The notes under the pieces: generated by a model | The model's input: only the letters and a program-made list of their open reading frames with translations | Told to the model about the DNA's origin: nothing | The model's database searches: none | Shown: one piece after another, positions 54,387 through 63,402 of the stretch | Position numbering within the stretch: position 1 is the first letter of the stretch | Layout of the letters: every line of letters begins with the position of its first letter | Made by a program: the position numbers and the translations under genes | From: Lancefieldella rimae ATCC 49626 | Lineage (GTDB): Bacteria > Actinomycetota > Coriobacteriia > Coriobacteriales > Atopobiaceae | Direction of reading: 5' to 3' | DNA: 64,000 bases | NCBI RefSeq assembly: GCF_000174015.1 | Contig: NZ_ACFE01000001.1 | Location: 186,001 to 250,000, forward strand

Positions 54387-54427
54387 AATTTGTCTGATAT
54401 TTGACGGTTATCTGACACAATTTTGAC
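54387..54427. promoter_or_regulatory. Array of four TATCTGAC-like direct repeats, 11-bp period, upstream of recA
   Basis: AATTTGTC (54387), TATTTGAC (54398), TATCTGAC (54409) and ATTTTGAC (54420) follow each other at exactly 11 bp. The orientation relative to the gene is the same as in the yraN-comM-dprA array. It ends 26 bp before the -35 of the recA promoter, where an upstream activator could act. Confidence 0.75.
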
Positions 54428-54512
54428 GCGTATTGCAAGAAGAGCACACATAAAAACATAAACCTGCTGGAAGACATCGTTGCTCTAAAAAATAGATTGT
54501 TGAAAAGCCGAT

Positions 54513-55049
54513 CTATTGAGAATTTGAACTCTCCACAATTCCATCACGAAGAAGCTCAAGTGCATGAATTACCGCTTGAAGACGAACTTCATTACGGCTG
54601 CCTTCAAAGTGCATGACATGAGCACGAGTACCCAGAGGCGTTGAAAGACCGAACCATACCGTTCCAACGGGTTTTCCGGGTTCTGCTCCGCTTGGTCCCG
54701 CAATACCGGTTACAGAAACAGCTAAGGTGGTTCCCATAAGACGTTGCACGCCTAAAGCCATCTGACAAGCGCACGGTTCAGAAACGGCACCGAGTTGTGG
54801 GTCGTCAAATATCTCTTTTGAAACACCAAGTACCTTTTGTTTGATTGAAATGGCATAACTCACTACCGAGCCGAGAAGCACTTCAGAAGACCCCGGTACT
54901 GCGGTAAGAGCACCCGCAACAAGACCTCCCGTACACGACTCCGCCGACGCAACGCTCACATGAGCGTCAGTCGCCTCATGAACAACCAAAGTTGCAAGAT
55001 TTACAACTTTTTCGTCAAGAATTTTTTCATCAAGCGCTGATGAGGCCAT
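54513..55049 (-). CDS. cinA: CinA C-terminal domain protein (PncC-type nicotinamide-nucleotide amidase)
   Basis: A 178-aa stand-alone CinA_C domain: SVASAESCTGGLVAGALTAVPGSSEVLLGSVVSYA, LGAVSEPCACQMALG, VSVTGIAGPSGAEPGKPVGTVW. The N-terminal MoaB-like domain of full-length CinA is absent. The domain deamidates NMN in NAD recycling. The gene is named for its place in competence operons with recA, which is also its place here. ATG 55049 has AAAGGAG 9 nt upstream and starts 4 bp after pgsA. Confidence 0.93.
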   Translation of the reverse strand: MASSALDEKILDEKVVNLATLVVHEATDAHVSVASAESCTGGLVAGALTAVPGSSEVLLGSVVSYAISIKQKVLGVSKEIFDDPQLGAVSEPCACQMALGVQRLMGTTLAVSVTGIAGPSGAEPGKPVGTVWFGLSTPLGTRAHVMHFEGSRNEVRLQAVIHALELLRDGIVESSNSQ

Positions 55050-55053
55050 GAGC

Positions 55054-55659
55054 TTATTCTCCTTTGGCAATAACCGTCCACGACTTTATAAAGTAGTCGA
55101 TACCGCTCCATGCCGTCAAAGCAACGGCAACCCACATAAGCGCCGAAAAAAGAAAACCGAGACCTTCCTGTATGGCTCCTGAGGGAATGACGGTCAAGAA
55201 CAAAAGGCCACATATGGCAACCATCGTTGTTGCGGTTTTCCACTTCCCCAGATTTGATGCCGCTATCACGGTACCTTCCGAGGCAACAACCATACGTAGA
55301 CCCGATACGAGAAATTCACGCGCCACAATTACCAGAAGAACCCACGGAGACACCATATGCCACTCAAGCAGTACAAAAAGTGCCACAACAACGGCGAGCT
55401 TATCGGCAATAGGATCAAGAAACTTTCCGAAAACCGTCACCTCATTTCTGCTGCGCGCAAGATAGCCATCGAGCTTATCGGTAAGAGAAATCACCACGTA
55501 GCTCAAAAACACCGCGAAAGCCCCTATGGACACACCGCCCTCAGCGGCAGCCGTGGCAACCGAGCGTCCCAGCAGTTGTGCGAGAAACAACCATACGGGT
55601 ACCAGCACCACACGGGCACAGGTTACGATATTTGCCGGCGTCCACATTTTTTTAGACAC
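55054..55659 (-). CDS. pgsA: CDP-diacylglycerol-glycerol-3-phosphate 3-phosphatidyltransferase
   Basis: Membrane enzyme that commits CDP-diacylglycerol to phosphatidylglycerol. The CDP-alcohol phosphotransferase motif DGx2ARx8Gx3Dx3D is present as LDGYLARSRNEVTVFGKFLD then PIAD; about five hydrophobic helices; 201 aa. The start is GTG at 55659 behind GGGGGA. It is placed between rimO and cinA, a frequent order (rimO-pgsA-cinA-recA). Confidence 0.96.
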   Translation of the reverse strand: MSKKMWTPANIVTCARVVLVPVWLFLAQLLGRSVATAAAEGGVSIGAFAVFLSYVVISLTDKLDGYLARSRNEVTVFGKFLDPIADKLAVVVALFVLLEWHMVSPWVLLVIVAREFLVSGLRMVVASEGTVIAASNLGKWKTATTMVAICGLLFLTVIPSGAIQEGLGFLFSALMWVAVALTAWSGIDYFIKSWTVIAKGE

Positions 55660-55673
55660 GAGAAATCCCCCAA

Positions 55674-57056
55674 TTACCTGTTCTTCTCGCCAACAATCTC
55701 ACCAATAATTTCGTAGCAAAAAGAATCAACCAAATCGCAAAGAACAATATCGCCCACACGGGCCTCTCCATTGGCAATGTGTACCGCACCGTCGCAGTCC
55801 GGCGCCTGAAACCACGCATGTCCGATAAGTTCAAACCCCTCATCGGTATCCTCAATGCCGTCGATAATTACTTCGCACCGCTCCCCCACATGACGAGCAG
55901 TGCCCGCAAAACCAAGTTCTTCCACAAGGTCAATAAGTCGCTGCGTGCGCTCCATCTTTATCTCATCAGGAACTTGGTTGGGCATCGACGCCCCCGCCGT
56001 TCCCTCCTCCGGAGAATAGGTAAAGACCGAGGTGTAGTCAAATTCCTGCTCCTGAATAAAGTCGTAAAGCTCGTCCGACTCTTCTTCCGTCTCACCAGGA
56101 AAGCCGCACATGCCGGTTGTTCGAAGTACCATGCCAGGGATTTCACGGCGCAGACGATCAAAAAGACTACGCAGCTCAGGGGCAGAGCCCGAGCGACCCA
56201 TACGTGCAAGAACACGTTCGCTGCAATGCTGAATGGGAATGTCAATATACGGCAGACACTCAGGGGTATCTCTGATGGTAGAGATAAGTTCATCGGTCAT
56301 GCCTTCCGGTTGAAGATACAGCACGCGAACCCATCCGTTATACGGCCGCACAACCTGAGCAACTTGGCGCATAAGCCACGCAAGCGTAGGAACCTCGCCG
56401 GTGTTGGTCTCTGCAATATCATTTCCCCAAATACCGGTATCTTGTCCGATAAGGATGATTTCACGAACTCCTCCCTCCATGAGAGAAGAGACTTCCGACA
56501 AGATTTCATCTGCGGGGCGGGATTGATAATGACCTCGAATATACGGAATGGCACAAAATGCACAGAACCGATCGCAGCCATCAGATATCTTTACGTATGC
56601 GCTTGCTCCCTCAACAGTCCGAAGCATGCCATGCGCCGCAATAACAGATTGAGGCGTGCGTTCAATTCCCAGAACTTCAGACACCACTTCAACAATGCCG
56701 TCTTCTTCATCCGCTCGTACAAAAGCAGCAACCTCAGGAAGTTCCTCGGGAAGCTTTGATCCATACCGGGAAGGTACGCAGCCGCACATCACAATAGGAA
56801 GACTCCGAACACCGTGAGACGCTCCTTCTGCAATTTGAAGCGTAGTCTCAATGGATTCTTCAGTCGCCGAAGCCAAAAAAGAGCAGGTGTTAATCAGGAC
56901 TATATCGGCCTCATTAGGTGTATCAACCTCAGAGAACCCTTGCGCAAAAAGCAAGGCCCTCATGCGGTCGGTATCTACCTCATTTTTTGCGCATCCCAAG
57001 GTAACAAAAAGGATGTTCTTCTTATCGATAGTTGGTGTATTGGAGGGGCTGACCAT
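55674..57056 (-). CDS. rimO: Ribosomal protein S12 methylthiotransferase RimO
   Basis: Radical-SAM enzyme that thiomethylates an Asp of ribosomal protein S12. N-terminal Cys residues in VTLGCAKNEVD, NTCSFL and CGCVPSR, radical-SAM motif CDRFCAFC, and a C-terminal TRAM domain. 460 aa. AAGGAG lies 7 nt before ATG 57056; the 5' end overlaps yajQ by 35 bp, which is unusually long but both reading frames look real. The last codons (GEKNR) carry a GGCGAGAAG site. Confidence 0.96.
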   Translation of the reverse strand: MVSPSNTPTIDKKNILFVTLGCAKNEVDTDRMRALLFAQGFSEVDTPNEADIVLINTCSFLASATEESIETTLQIAEGASHGVRSLPIVMCGCVPSRYGSKLPEELPEVAAFVRADEEDGIVEVVSEVLGIERTPQSVIAAHGMLRTVEGASAYVKISDGCDRFCAFCAIPYIRGHYQSRPADEILSEVSSLMEGGVREIILIGQDTGIWGNDIAETNTGEVPTLAWLMRQVAQVVRPYNGWVRVLYLQPEGMTDELISTIRDTPECLPYIDIPIQHCSERVLARMGRSGSAPELRSLFDRLRREIPGMVLRTTGMCGFPGETEEESDELYDFIQEQEFDYTSVFTYSPEEGTAGASMPNQVPDEIKMERTQRLIDLVEELGFAGTARHVGERCEVIIDGIEDTDEGFELIGHAWFQAPDCDGAVHIANGEARVGDIVLCDLVDSFCYEIIGEIVGEKNR

Positions 57057-57519
57057 ACTCCTGCTCCTTTAAAAATGCAATAACAGACTGGAGCGTATCG
57101 CGAGAAGCGCTTGTCACTCGCAACTTATTACCCTCAACGGTAGCTTTAGCCTTAACCTTCATATCACGAATATCTTTGGCAATACGCTTCGCCGTTTCTT
57201 GATCAATGCCCTGTACCAGCGCTCCCGTTTGCCGAACCGTAGAACCTGCAGCTGCGATGGGATCTTTCCAGCGCACGCTCTTCAGATCAATACCCCGCTT
57301 CACAAGCTTACTTCCCAAAACATCACGAACCTGTGCGGCGACAAAATCCGCCGGTGCCGTAATGGTAAACGTTCCTTCTTTTTTAGAAAGTTCAAGCGTT
57401 GCGCCGGAATCCTTTAGATCATAGCGTTGTGAAAGTTCTCGAACGGCCTGTTGATATGCATTGTCAACTTCCATCAAATCGACTTCAGACACAACATCAA
57501 AGCTGGACTCTTTAGCCAT
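57022..57519 (-). CDS. yajQ: YajQ family nucleotide-binding protein
   Basis: A 165-aa protein of the YajQ/UPF0234 family: SSFDVVSEVDLMEVDNAYQQ at the N-terminus and KDIRDMKVKAKATVEGNKLRVTSASRDTLQ near the end. Family members bind cyclic di-GMP or other nucleotides and RNA; the role here is unknown. ATG 57519 gives the conserved MAKESSFD start. It overlaps rimO by 35 bp. Confidence 0.94.
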   Translation of the reverse strand: MAKESSFDVVSEVDLMEVDNAYQQAVRELSQRYDLKDSGATLELSKKEGTFTITAPADFVAAQVRDVLGSKLVKRGIDLKSVRWKDPIAAAGSTVRQTGALVQGIDQETAKRIAKDIRDMKVKAKATVEGNKLRVTSASRDTLQSVIAFLKEQEYGQPLQYTNYR

Positions 57520-57540
57520 ACATTCTCTCCTTGTATACAA

Positions 57541-57564
57541 GCGGTGAGAAGATCTTCTCGCCGC
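57541..57564. repeat. Inverted pair of GGCGAGAAG-type sites, yajQ-rodZ gap
   Basis: GCGGTGAGAAG and CTTCTCGCCGC, spaced by AT, form an 11-bp stem with one G-T pair. The right arm holds an exact site (57554-57562). It lies between the RodZ-like gene and yajQ. Confidence 0.85.
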
Positions 57565-57579
57565 TGAAATTTATATCCC

Positions 57580-59199
57580 TTAGTTGCTTGACGAGCTTGA
57601 CGATGAGGACGAAGTTGATGACGTCTTGGTACCCGTATTTGAGCTCCCTTGAGAGTTCTCGGATAACGTGGTTGTCTTGGACGACTCCGTACTTGTCGTT
57701 GAATTCGTAGTGTCTGAGGAGGTATCGTCCGTATCCGAACCCTTAATGGTCATGACGCCGACCCCTTGCGAATTAATCTCAAAGGCCTTTGTCTCTCCGT
57801 TAACCTTTACGGTAACCGCACCGGGAACACCCGATTGGATCTTCAATGTGCCCTTTACGGTAATCTTCTTTGACCATGGTCCGGTTACTTTGTCCGCCAC
57901 GGTGTACGTACCGTCTTCATTTACCTCAAGCCAGCTCGCCTGTCCCTCAGGAACGCTGATTTCAACCTCTTTTGTATCTGTTTTGGTCTCCGTCGTTGTC
58001 TCAGGCTTCTTTGATTCAGAAGAATCCTTCTTGGTATCTGTCGTCTTATTGGTATCAGAAGCATTCGTTGAAGAAGTCTTCTCCTGCGTCTTGGACTCGC
58101 TATTTACGCTTACCGTACGTGAAGGAACCGGATTTGTTTTACTGGTAGTACACGTACGAACCGAGAAAATGATAATAAGCGTCAGAATAATGGCAAGCGC
58201 AATGACAATCGTAGCAATGGTCCGCGCGGGGTTAGAGAAAAACTCATCAAGAGCACCCAAAATACCACGACGACGAGGACGGCGCATCGTACGCGGTGAC
58301 GATCCCGCCGGCTGACGGCGGCGAACATTTGGCCTGTCCACCCGTGCAATATTGCGAGAACCACGGCGACCTGAAATAGTGGATGCGCGCTCGTACGGAG
58401 CCGCCGGATCATCGTAGTGCAAATCGTCCACATATTCACTTGGTCCCACGCTTCTTGTACTTACATCAGAGCGAGAACCAAGCCTTGAACCACGAGACAT
58501 CATGCGCGTTTGATCATAGGACGGCGGATATGAAGATGATTGTGTTTCACGAATCAAGCGAGAAGATCCCTCCGTTCCGGACACTCCCGCAATTCCCACA
58601 CGACGCCGTGCGGCAACACCTCGTGTACGAGCCCGCGCCGAACTTTGCCTCTGAGAAGTATCAACCGAAGCATTATACGCATGACCAGTTGCGTATTCGG
58701 AAAACGAATACGCATTTGTCTCATTAGAAGAACTTGCTAAAGGAACACTTGATTGGCGTGAGCGCACACCTGAAGTGGTTGCAAAAGCACCCATATCACC
58801 TGCAGGACCGCCGGCCGTCGGAAGCAATCCATGATACTGTACATACGCTTTTGGACGAGACTCCGCCTCGTTCGGAATATCATAGCCCGAAATTCCACGA
58901 CCCGACTGCGTATCGCGTGTCTTGCGTCGAAGCTCATGCGAATAGGTACCGTGTTCATGTTCAAAGACTTCCTCCTGAAAGAGGTCAACGACCTCTCGAG
59001 GATTGAGTCCAAGATAGCGGGCATACGAAGACAACATACCCTGCGCATAACCACTTTGAGGAATATTTTCAAAATCGCCTTCTTCAAAGGCAATAAGCGC
59101 CTGCTCTTTTAACTTCAGAGTCTTTGATGCCTGGGTAATTGAAATCCCAAGCTGGCGGCGGCGGGCAACAAGCATCTCACTAAAACGCGGGCGTGGCAT
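57580..59199 (-). CDS. RodZ-like HTH / transmembrane / DUF4115 protein
   Basis: A 539-aa protein with an N-terminal Cro/CI-type helix-turn-helix (LVARRRQLGISITQASKTLKLKEQALIAFEEGDFE, about 10-75), a long disordered Ser/Arg-rich region (about 95-325), one membrane helix (TIATIVIALAIILTLIIIF, about 332-352), a Thr/Ser/Lys-rich linker and a C-terminal DUF4115 domain (about 410-490), ending in a Ser-rich tail. This is the RodZ plan (cell shape, MreB partner), though no mreB is visible in the window. It starts 2 bp after the ftsK stop. Confidence 0.87.
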   Translation of the reverse strand: MPRPRFSEMLVARRRQLGISITQASKTLKLKEQALIAFEEGDFENIPQSGYAQGMLSSYARYLGLNPREVVDLFQEEVFEHEHGTYSHELRRKTRDTQSGRGISGYDIPNEAESRPKAYVQYHGLLPTAGGPAGDMGAFATTSGVRSRQSSVPLASSSNETNAYSFSEYATGHAYNASVDTSQRQSSARARTRGVAARRRVGIAGVSGTEGSSRLIRETQSSSYPPSYDQTRMMSRGSRLGSRSDVSTRSVGPSEYVDDLHYDDPAAPYERASTISGRRGSRNIARVDRPNVRRRQPAGSSPRTMRRPRRRGILGALDEFFSNPARTIATIVIALAIILTLIIIFSVRTCTTSKTNPVPSRTVSVNSESKTQEKTSSTNASDTNKTTDTKKDSSESKKPETTTETKTDTKEVEISVPEGQASWLEVNEDGTYTVADKVTGPWSKKITVKGTLKIQSGVPGAVTVKVNGETKAFEINSQGVGVMTIKGSDTDDTSSDTTNSTTSTESSKTTTLSENSQGSSNTGTKTSSTSSSSSSSSSN

Positions 59200-59201
59200 G
59201 C

Positions 59202-61679
59202 TTACTCGACCTCCTTATAGGCTGCGTCCTGCACTTTCAACTCTTCAAGTGCATCTTTATCTATCAAAACTTCACGAGGCTTGGAGCCGTTAGCCGGACC
59301 AACAACTCCCTTTGCTTCAAGCATATCCATAATTCTACCAGCACGAGCATATCCCACAGAAAGAGCACGTTGCAAACTGGACGTCGATCCCAGCTGCGAG
59401 TCAACAATAATCCGAGCGGCCTCCCAAATCAGCGGGTCATCTTCGCGAGAAGCGCCTGCAGATGCACCGCCATCAACCTGGCTGGGCACTGCAACCGTCA
59501 GGATATTGTCGTGATACTCAGCAGTGCGTTGCTCGCGTATATACTTGACGGTTTGCTCGATCTCCTCGTCGGAAACCCAACATCCCTGCGCGCGTTTGGG
59601 CTTGCTTCCGCGAAGCTTCACCAGCATGTCACCGCGGCCAAGCAACTGCTCGGCACCTTTTTGATCCAAAATAATGCGTGAGTTGATGGAATTGTCAACG
59701 GAAAGCGCTACTCGGTTGTCGATATTGGCGCGGATAAGACCCGTGACAACATCTGCGGAAGGACGCTGCGTGGCAACGATTAAGTGGATACCGGCCGCAC
59801 GACCAAGCTGCGCAATGCGGACAATGGAAGATTCCACGTCTTTGCCCGCAACCATCATAAGGTCGGCCAGCTCGTCGATGACAATTACAAAATACGGCAT
59901 GTGCTTGGGAGGATTTTCCATGTCGGCATATTTGCCACCGTCAACGTTTCTGTTATACGTCTTAATTTCACGCACCTTATAGTGCTCAAACACCTTGAGG
60001 CGGCGCTCCATCTCAGTGACTCCCCACTGAAGCGCGCTTGCAGCCTGGCGGGGCTCGGTTACCACAGGAACATACAAGTGAGGAAGGCCGGCATAACCGG
60101 TAAACTCAACGCGCTTTGGGTCTACCATAATAAGGCGTACCTGTTCCGGTGTGGTACGCATCAACATCGACATCACAATGGCATTCAAAAGCACCGACTT
60201 ACCCGAGCCTGTGGTACCTGCCACCAACAAGTGAGGGAGGCTTGCCAAATCAACCACGATAGGCTTGCCTTCGGAATCGCGGCCAAATGCACATTCAAGA
60301 GGGCCACCTTTTGCATAAGGGAGCACGTCCGCAAGGTTAACCGCCTGTGATTTTTCATTGGGTATCTCAATACCCACAAGCGATGTCCCCGGAATAGGAG
60401 CAAAGATACGTACCGATTTTGCCGCCAGAGAAAGAGCGATGTCATCCTCAAGATTTGTTATCTTGTTGACCCTCTCTCCCTCACCCATTGAGATTTTAAA
60501 CGTGGTAACCGAAGGGCCGGACACCCAACCAACGACCTGACTGGAAAGACCAAATTCCTCCAGTGTTGATTGGAGACGCTGTGCAGTAGCCTCAAGTTCG
60601 TCTTGGGAGACGGCTGACTTCCCCGAGTTGGCATTTGTCTTTAAAAGCGAGAAGGGCGGAAGCTCATAGGTGCTGTCGTCATCGCCGGGCCTTTTAAGCG
60701 CATCGGGGTTTGCAAGAAAATCCGGAACGTCATGTTTCTGCTTACGAGATCCGGGCTTTTTCCTCGTCTTCTCAGACGTCTGTGTATCCAAGGAACCCGA
60801 ATCGTTTTTTTCCGCGTGGGTGTCCTGTGCGAGAAGCGTTGTTTTCGCCTTATCTAAAAGACTCGTAGGAGCATCTCCTGCATCCTCACGCGCCTCATCT
60901 TCTTCAAATTTTTGCGCACGACGGCGCAAAACACTGGTCTTTCGATCCCCAATGAAGGTGGTTTTGCCTTCTCCCGTCTCATCAAAAAGCGACGGTCGGC
61001 GAGAGTCCTTGCGCCCCCTCTTGTTTTGAGGAGCAGCGTCTCCTTCATCCCACGAAGTCTCTTCCTGCTTGGCCAGACGCTCTTCTTTGCGCAGACGATG
61101 CTCTTCTCGCAAATCATCAAGGTGTCCTGAGGCGCGCATGACCATGTCAGAAATTGAGAAGCCACAAACAACGATGCCCGCAATAAGCACGCCGCACAAA
61201 AAAATGTTTCCCACAATACGTCCAAGCAACTGTAAGAGCAACAGCGCTATGCCGCCTCCTACATAGCCTCCGGCAGCTTCAAGGTTGGCGGCATACAACA
61301 AACTCTGCGGATTTGCTTCTGCTCCGGGAAAGTTTAGAGAAATCAGTGCAAGAGCAGCCAGCACGTCAAGAACCAGTCCCGTTGCAATGCGTGTGGAAAT
61401 GGATCCTTCATTTCGCATAAAGAAGGTCATGGCAATCACAAAAAGCGCAATGGGAAAAAGAGGCGCACCGGTACCAAAGCACAACCTGAGGGCATGGCCC
61501 GTCGCATGTGTCACCACGGCAGAAGTAGGCACCAGTACCGAGACAAACAGTGCTATGGCAAGCACCGCAAGAACAACGCCGATAATATCGTTCTGAACAG
61601 GTGTAAGACCCTTGGAAAGAGTAGAACGATCTGAACGGGTTCCTCGTTTTGCTGCATTTGAGCTACGTTTAGCGGGCAT
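59202..61679 (-). CDS. ftsK: DNA translocase FtsK/SpoIIIE
   Basis: Hexameric septal DNA pump. N-terminal membrane helices (about 25-190), a charged linker (about 195-330), the motor with Walker A GTTGSGKSVLLNA and Walker B YFVIVIDELADLMM, and a C-terminal gamma winged helix (SVGYARAGRIMDMLEAKGVVGP) that reads polar chromosomal motifs. 825 aa. It works with the Xer recombinase encoded at 30-31 kb. Several near-matches of the GCGAGAAG motif lie here, none with the full 9-mer. Confidence 0.97.
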   Translation of the reverse strand: MPAKRSSNAAKRGTRSDRSTLSKGLTPVQNDIIGVVLAVLAIALFVSVLVPTSAVVTHATGHALRLCFGTGAPLFPIALFVIAMTFFMRNEGSISTRIATGLVLDVLAALALISLNFPGAEANPQSLLYAANLEAAGGYVGGGIALLLLQLLGRIVGNIFLCGVLIAGIVVCGFSISDMVMRASGHLDDLREEHRLRKEERLAKQEETSWDEGDAAPQNKRGRKDSRRPSLFDETGEGKTTFIGDRKTSVLRRRAQKFEEDEAREDAGDAPTSLLDKAKTTLLAQDTHAEKNDSGSLDTQTSEKTRKKPGSRKQKHDVPDFLANPDALKRPGDDDSTYELPPFSLLKTNANSGKSAVSQDELEATAQRLQSTLEEFGLSSQVVGWVSGPSVTTFKISMGEGERVNKITNLEDDIALSLAAKSVRIFAPIPGTSLVGIEIPNEKSQAVNLADVLPYAKGGPLECAFGRDSEGKPIVVDLASLPHLLVAGTTGSGKSVLLNAIVMSMLMRTTPEQVRLIMVDPKRVEFTGYAGLPHLYVPVVTEPRQAASALQWGVTEMERRLKVFEHYKVREIKTYNRNVDGGKYADMENPPKHMPYFVIVIDELADLMMVAGKDVESSIVRIAQLGRAAGIHLIVATQRPSADVVTGLIRANIDNRVALSVDNSINSRIILDQKGAEQLLGRGDMLVKLRGSKPKRAQGCWVSDEEIEQTVKYIREQRTAEYHDNILTVAVPSQVDGGASAGASREDDPLIWEAARIIVDSQLGSTSSLQRALSVGYARAGRIMDMLEAKGVVGPANGSKPREVLIDKDALEELKVQDAAYKEVE

Positions 61680-61684
61680 TCGGC

Positions 61685-63349
61685 TTAGACCTCCATAACA
61701 ACCGGAATGACCATTGGACGAGTATGTGTTTTAGTCCAAAGGAAATTGGAGAGAGAATTTCTGATGTTTTTACGCATTGCTTCAGGATTGGAACCTTCAG
61801 ACTTAGAGAATTTATCCACTTGCGTGCGGACTAAATTCTGGGCACCGTCCATGAGTTCGTCGTCCGTGGCAAACGAGACACCTCGACCGGACACCTCGAC
61901 CACACCTGCCCTTCTGCTGCGACCTACAAGGGTTACCACAACCGTAACAATGCCGTCTTGGGCAAGACGCTGGCGATCGCGCAGTACCACGGGATTGGAT
62001 TCAGTTACCGACAGACCGTCCACAAAGACAACGCCGGACTCAACGGACTTTCCGCGCTTTATCTTTCCCGAACGCATCTCAAGCGAGTCTCCGTTATCCA
62101 AAATGAAGATGTGCTTATCGGGGATGCCCATCTGTTTTGCAAGCTCCGCATGAGCGCGAAGGTGTACGGCCTCTCCGTGTACCGGCATAAAGTTCTTCGG
62201 GCGCGCCATACCCAAAACAAGCTTGAGCTCTTCTTGGCTACCGTGACCGGAAACATGAACGAGCGTTTTTGACTTGTCGTAGATGGCACAGCCTATTTTG
62301 GAAAGCGAATTGATAATGGACTGCACGCTTTTCTCGTTACCCGGAACCGGCGTTGCGGAAATAATCACGGTATCTTGCGGACGGATGGTCAGCGATTTAT
62401 GCTCGCCGTTGGCCATACGGGCAAGCGCCGAAAGCGGCTCTCCCTGTGAGCCCGTACATAAGACAACAATGCGATCATCCGCAAGTTTATCAACATCGTA
62501 TGCATCGACAATGTTCTTGTCGGAAATGTTGAGGTACCCAAGATCGCGCGCCACCTTGGTGTTGGTAATCATGGAACGTCCCGTTACCACCACCTTGCGA
62601 CCTACCGCAACGGAAGCATCACATACCTGCTGCAACCGGTGAATATGAGACGAGAAGGACGCCACAAAGACACGGCCCTTTGCGTTTTTAATAATATGTC
62701 TCAGTGCAGGGCCTACCGCAGCCTCGGATGGTGTAAAGCCGGGACGATTTGCATTGGTGGAATCGGAGAGCAAAAGGTCAAGGCCTTCTGAAGCAAATTT
62801 GGTAATGGCAGCATAGTTGGGACGCACACCGTCAATGGGTGTTTGGTCGAGCTTAAAGTCTCCCGTATGCATCAAAGAACCCGCAGGCGTTTTCATATGC
62901 ACACCAAACGCAGCCGGAATAGAGTGAGTCATCGAGAAAAACGTGACGTCAAATGCACCAAAATGAATGTTTGAGCCGTCGTTGACCTCGCAGAGCTTTA
63001 CACCGGTTATGGAATGCTCCGACAGCTTACCTTCAATAAAGCCCAAAGAAAGCTTACTGGAATAAATAGGAACTTTGCGGGTCAAATCCATCAAAAGGTA
63101 TGGCAAGGCTCCAATGTGGTCTTCATGACCATGGGTAATCAAGATAGCGCGCAGCTTGTGCTCGTTTTCCAGAACATACGTATAGTCGGGAAGCACGAGG
63201 TCAATGCCCGGCTGCTCGTCATCGGGAAACATAAGGCCGGCATCGATAAGAACCATATCATTGCCGTACTCAAAGACGGTCATGTTTTTACCAATGCCGT
63301 CTAAACCACCCATAGGAATAATCTTTAAGGGTGTTTCTCTTTTTGGCAT
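61685..63349 (-). CDS. rnj: Ribonuclease J
   Basis: Metallo-beta-lactamase / beta-CASP nuclease with endo- and 5'-3' exonuclease activity. HGHEDHIGALPYLL (metal ligands), LMHTGDFKLDQTP, beta-CASP block TGSQGEPLSALARMANGEH, and PVHGEAVHLRAHAELA. ATG 63349 (554 aa) has AAAGGA at good spacing; upstream in-frame codons lie in the leader with the inverted repeat. A -10 TATAAT sits at 63455-63460 on minus. Confidence 0.96.
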   Translation of the reverse strand: MPKRETPLKIIPMGGLDGIGKNMTVFEYGNDMVLIDAGLMFPDDEQPGIDLVLPDYTYVLENEHKLRAILITHGHEDHIGALPYLLMDLTRKVPIYSSKLSLGFIEGKLSEHSITGVKLCEVNDGSNIHFGAFDVTFFSMTHSIPAAFGVHMKTPAGSLMHTGDFKLDQTPIDGVRPNYAAITKFASEGLDLLLSDSTNANRPGFTPSEAAVGPALRHIIKNAKGRVFVASFSSHIHRLQQVCDASVAVGRKVVVTGRSMITNTKVARDLGYLNISDKNIVDAYDVDKLADDRIVVLCTGSQGEPLSALARMANGEHKSLTIRPQDTVIISATPVPGNEKSVQSIINSLSKIGCAIYDKSKTLVHVSGHGSQEELKLVLGMARPKNFMPVHGEAVHLRAHAELAKQMGIPDKHIFILDNGDSLEMRSGKIKRGKSVESGVVFVDGLSVTESNPVVLRDRQRLAQDGIVTVVVTLVGRSRRAGVVEVSGRGVSFATDDELMDGAQNLVRTQVDKFSKSEGSNPEAMRKNIRNSLSNFLWTKTHTRPMVIPVVMEV

Positions 63350-63402
63350 TAAGAACAAATCCTTTCGTAGAGCAGATTTCTCTGCTTGTGGAACTATTTT
63401 TT

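Noticed and set aside
57541-57564. Classical rho-independent terminator after the yajQ-rodZ pair
   Set aside because: The stem is good but no T-run follows on either strand, and the 2-nt spacer equals that of other inverted word pairs.
61707-62153. Open frames on plus opposite rnj, ftsK, ppdK and others
   Set aside because: They mirror the codon pattern of real minus-strand genes, have no ribosome sites and no recognisable domains.
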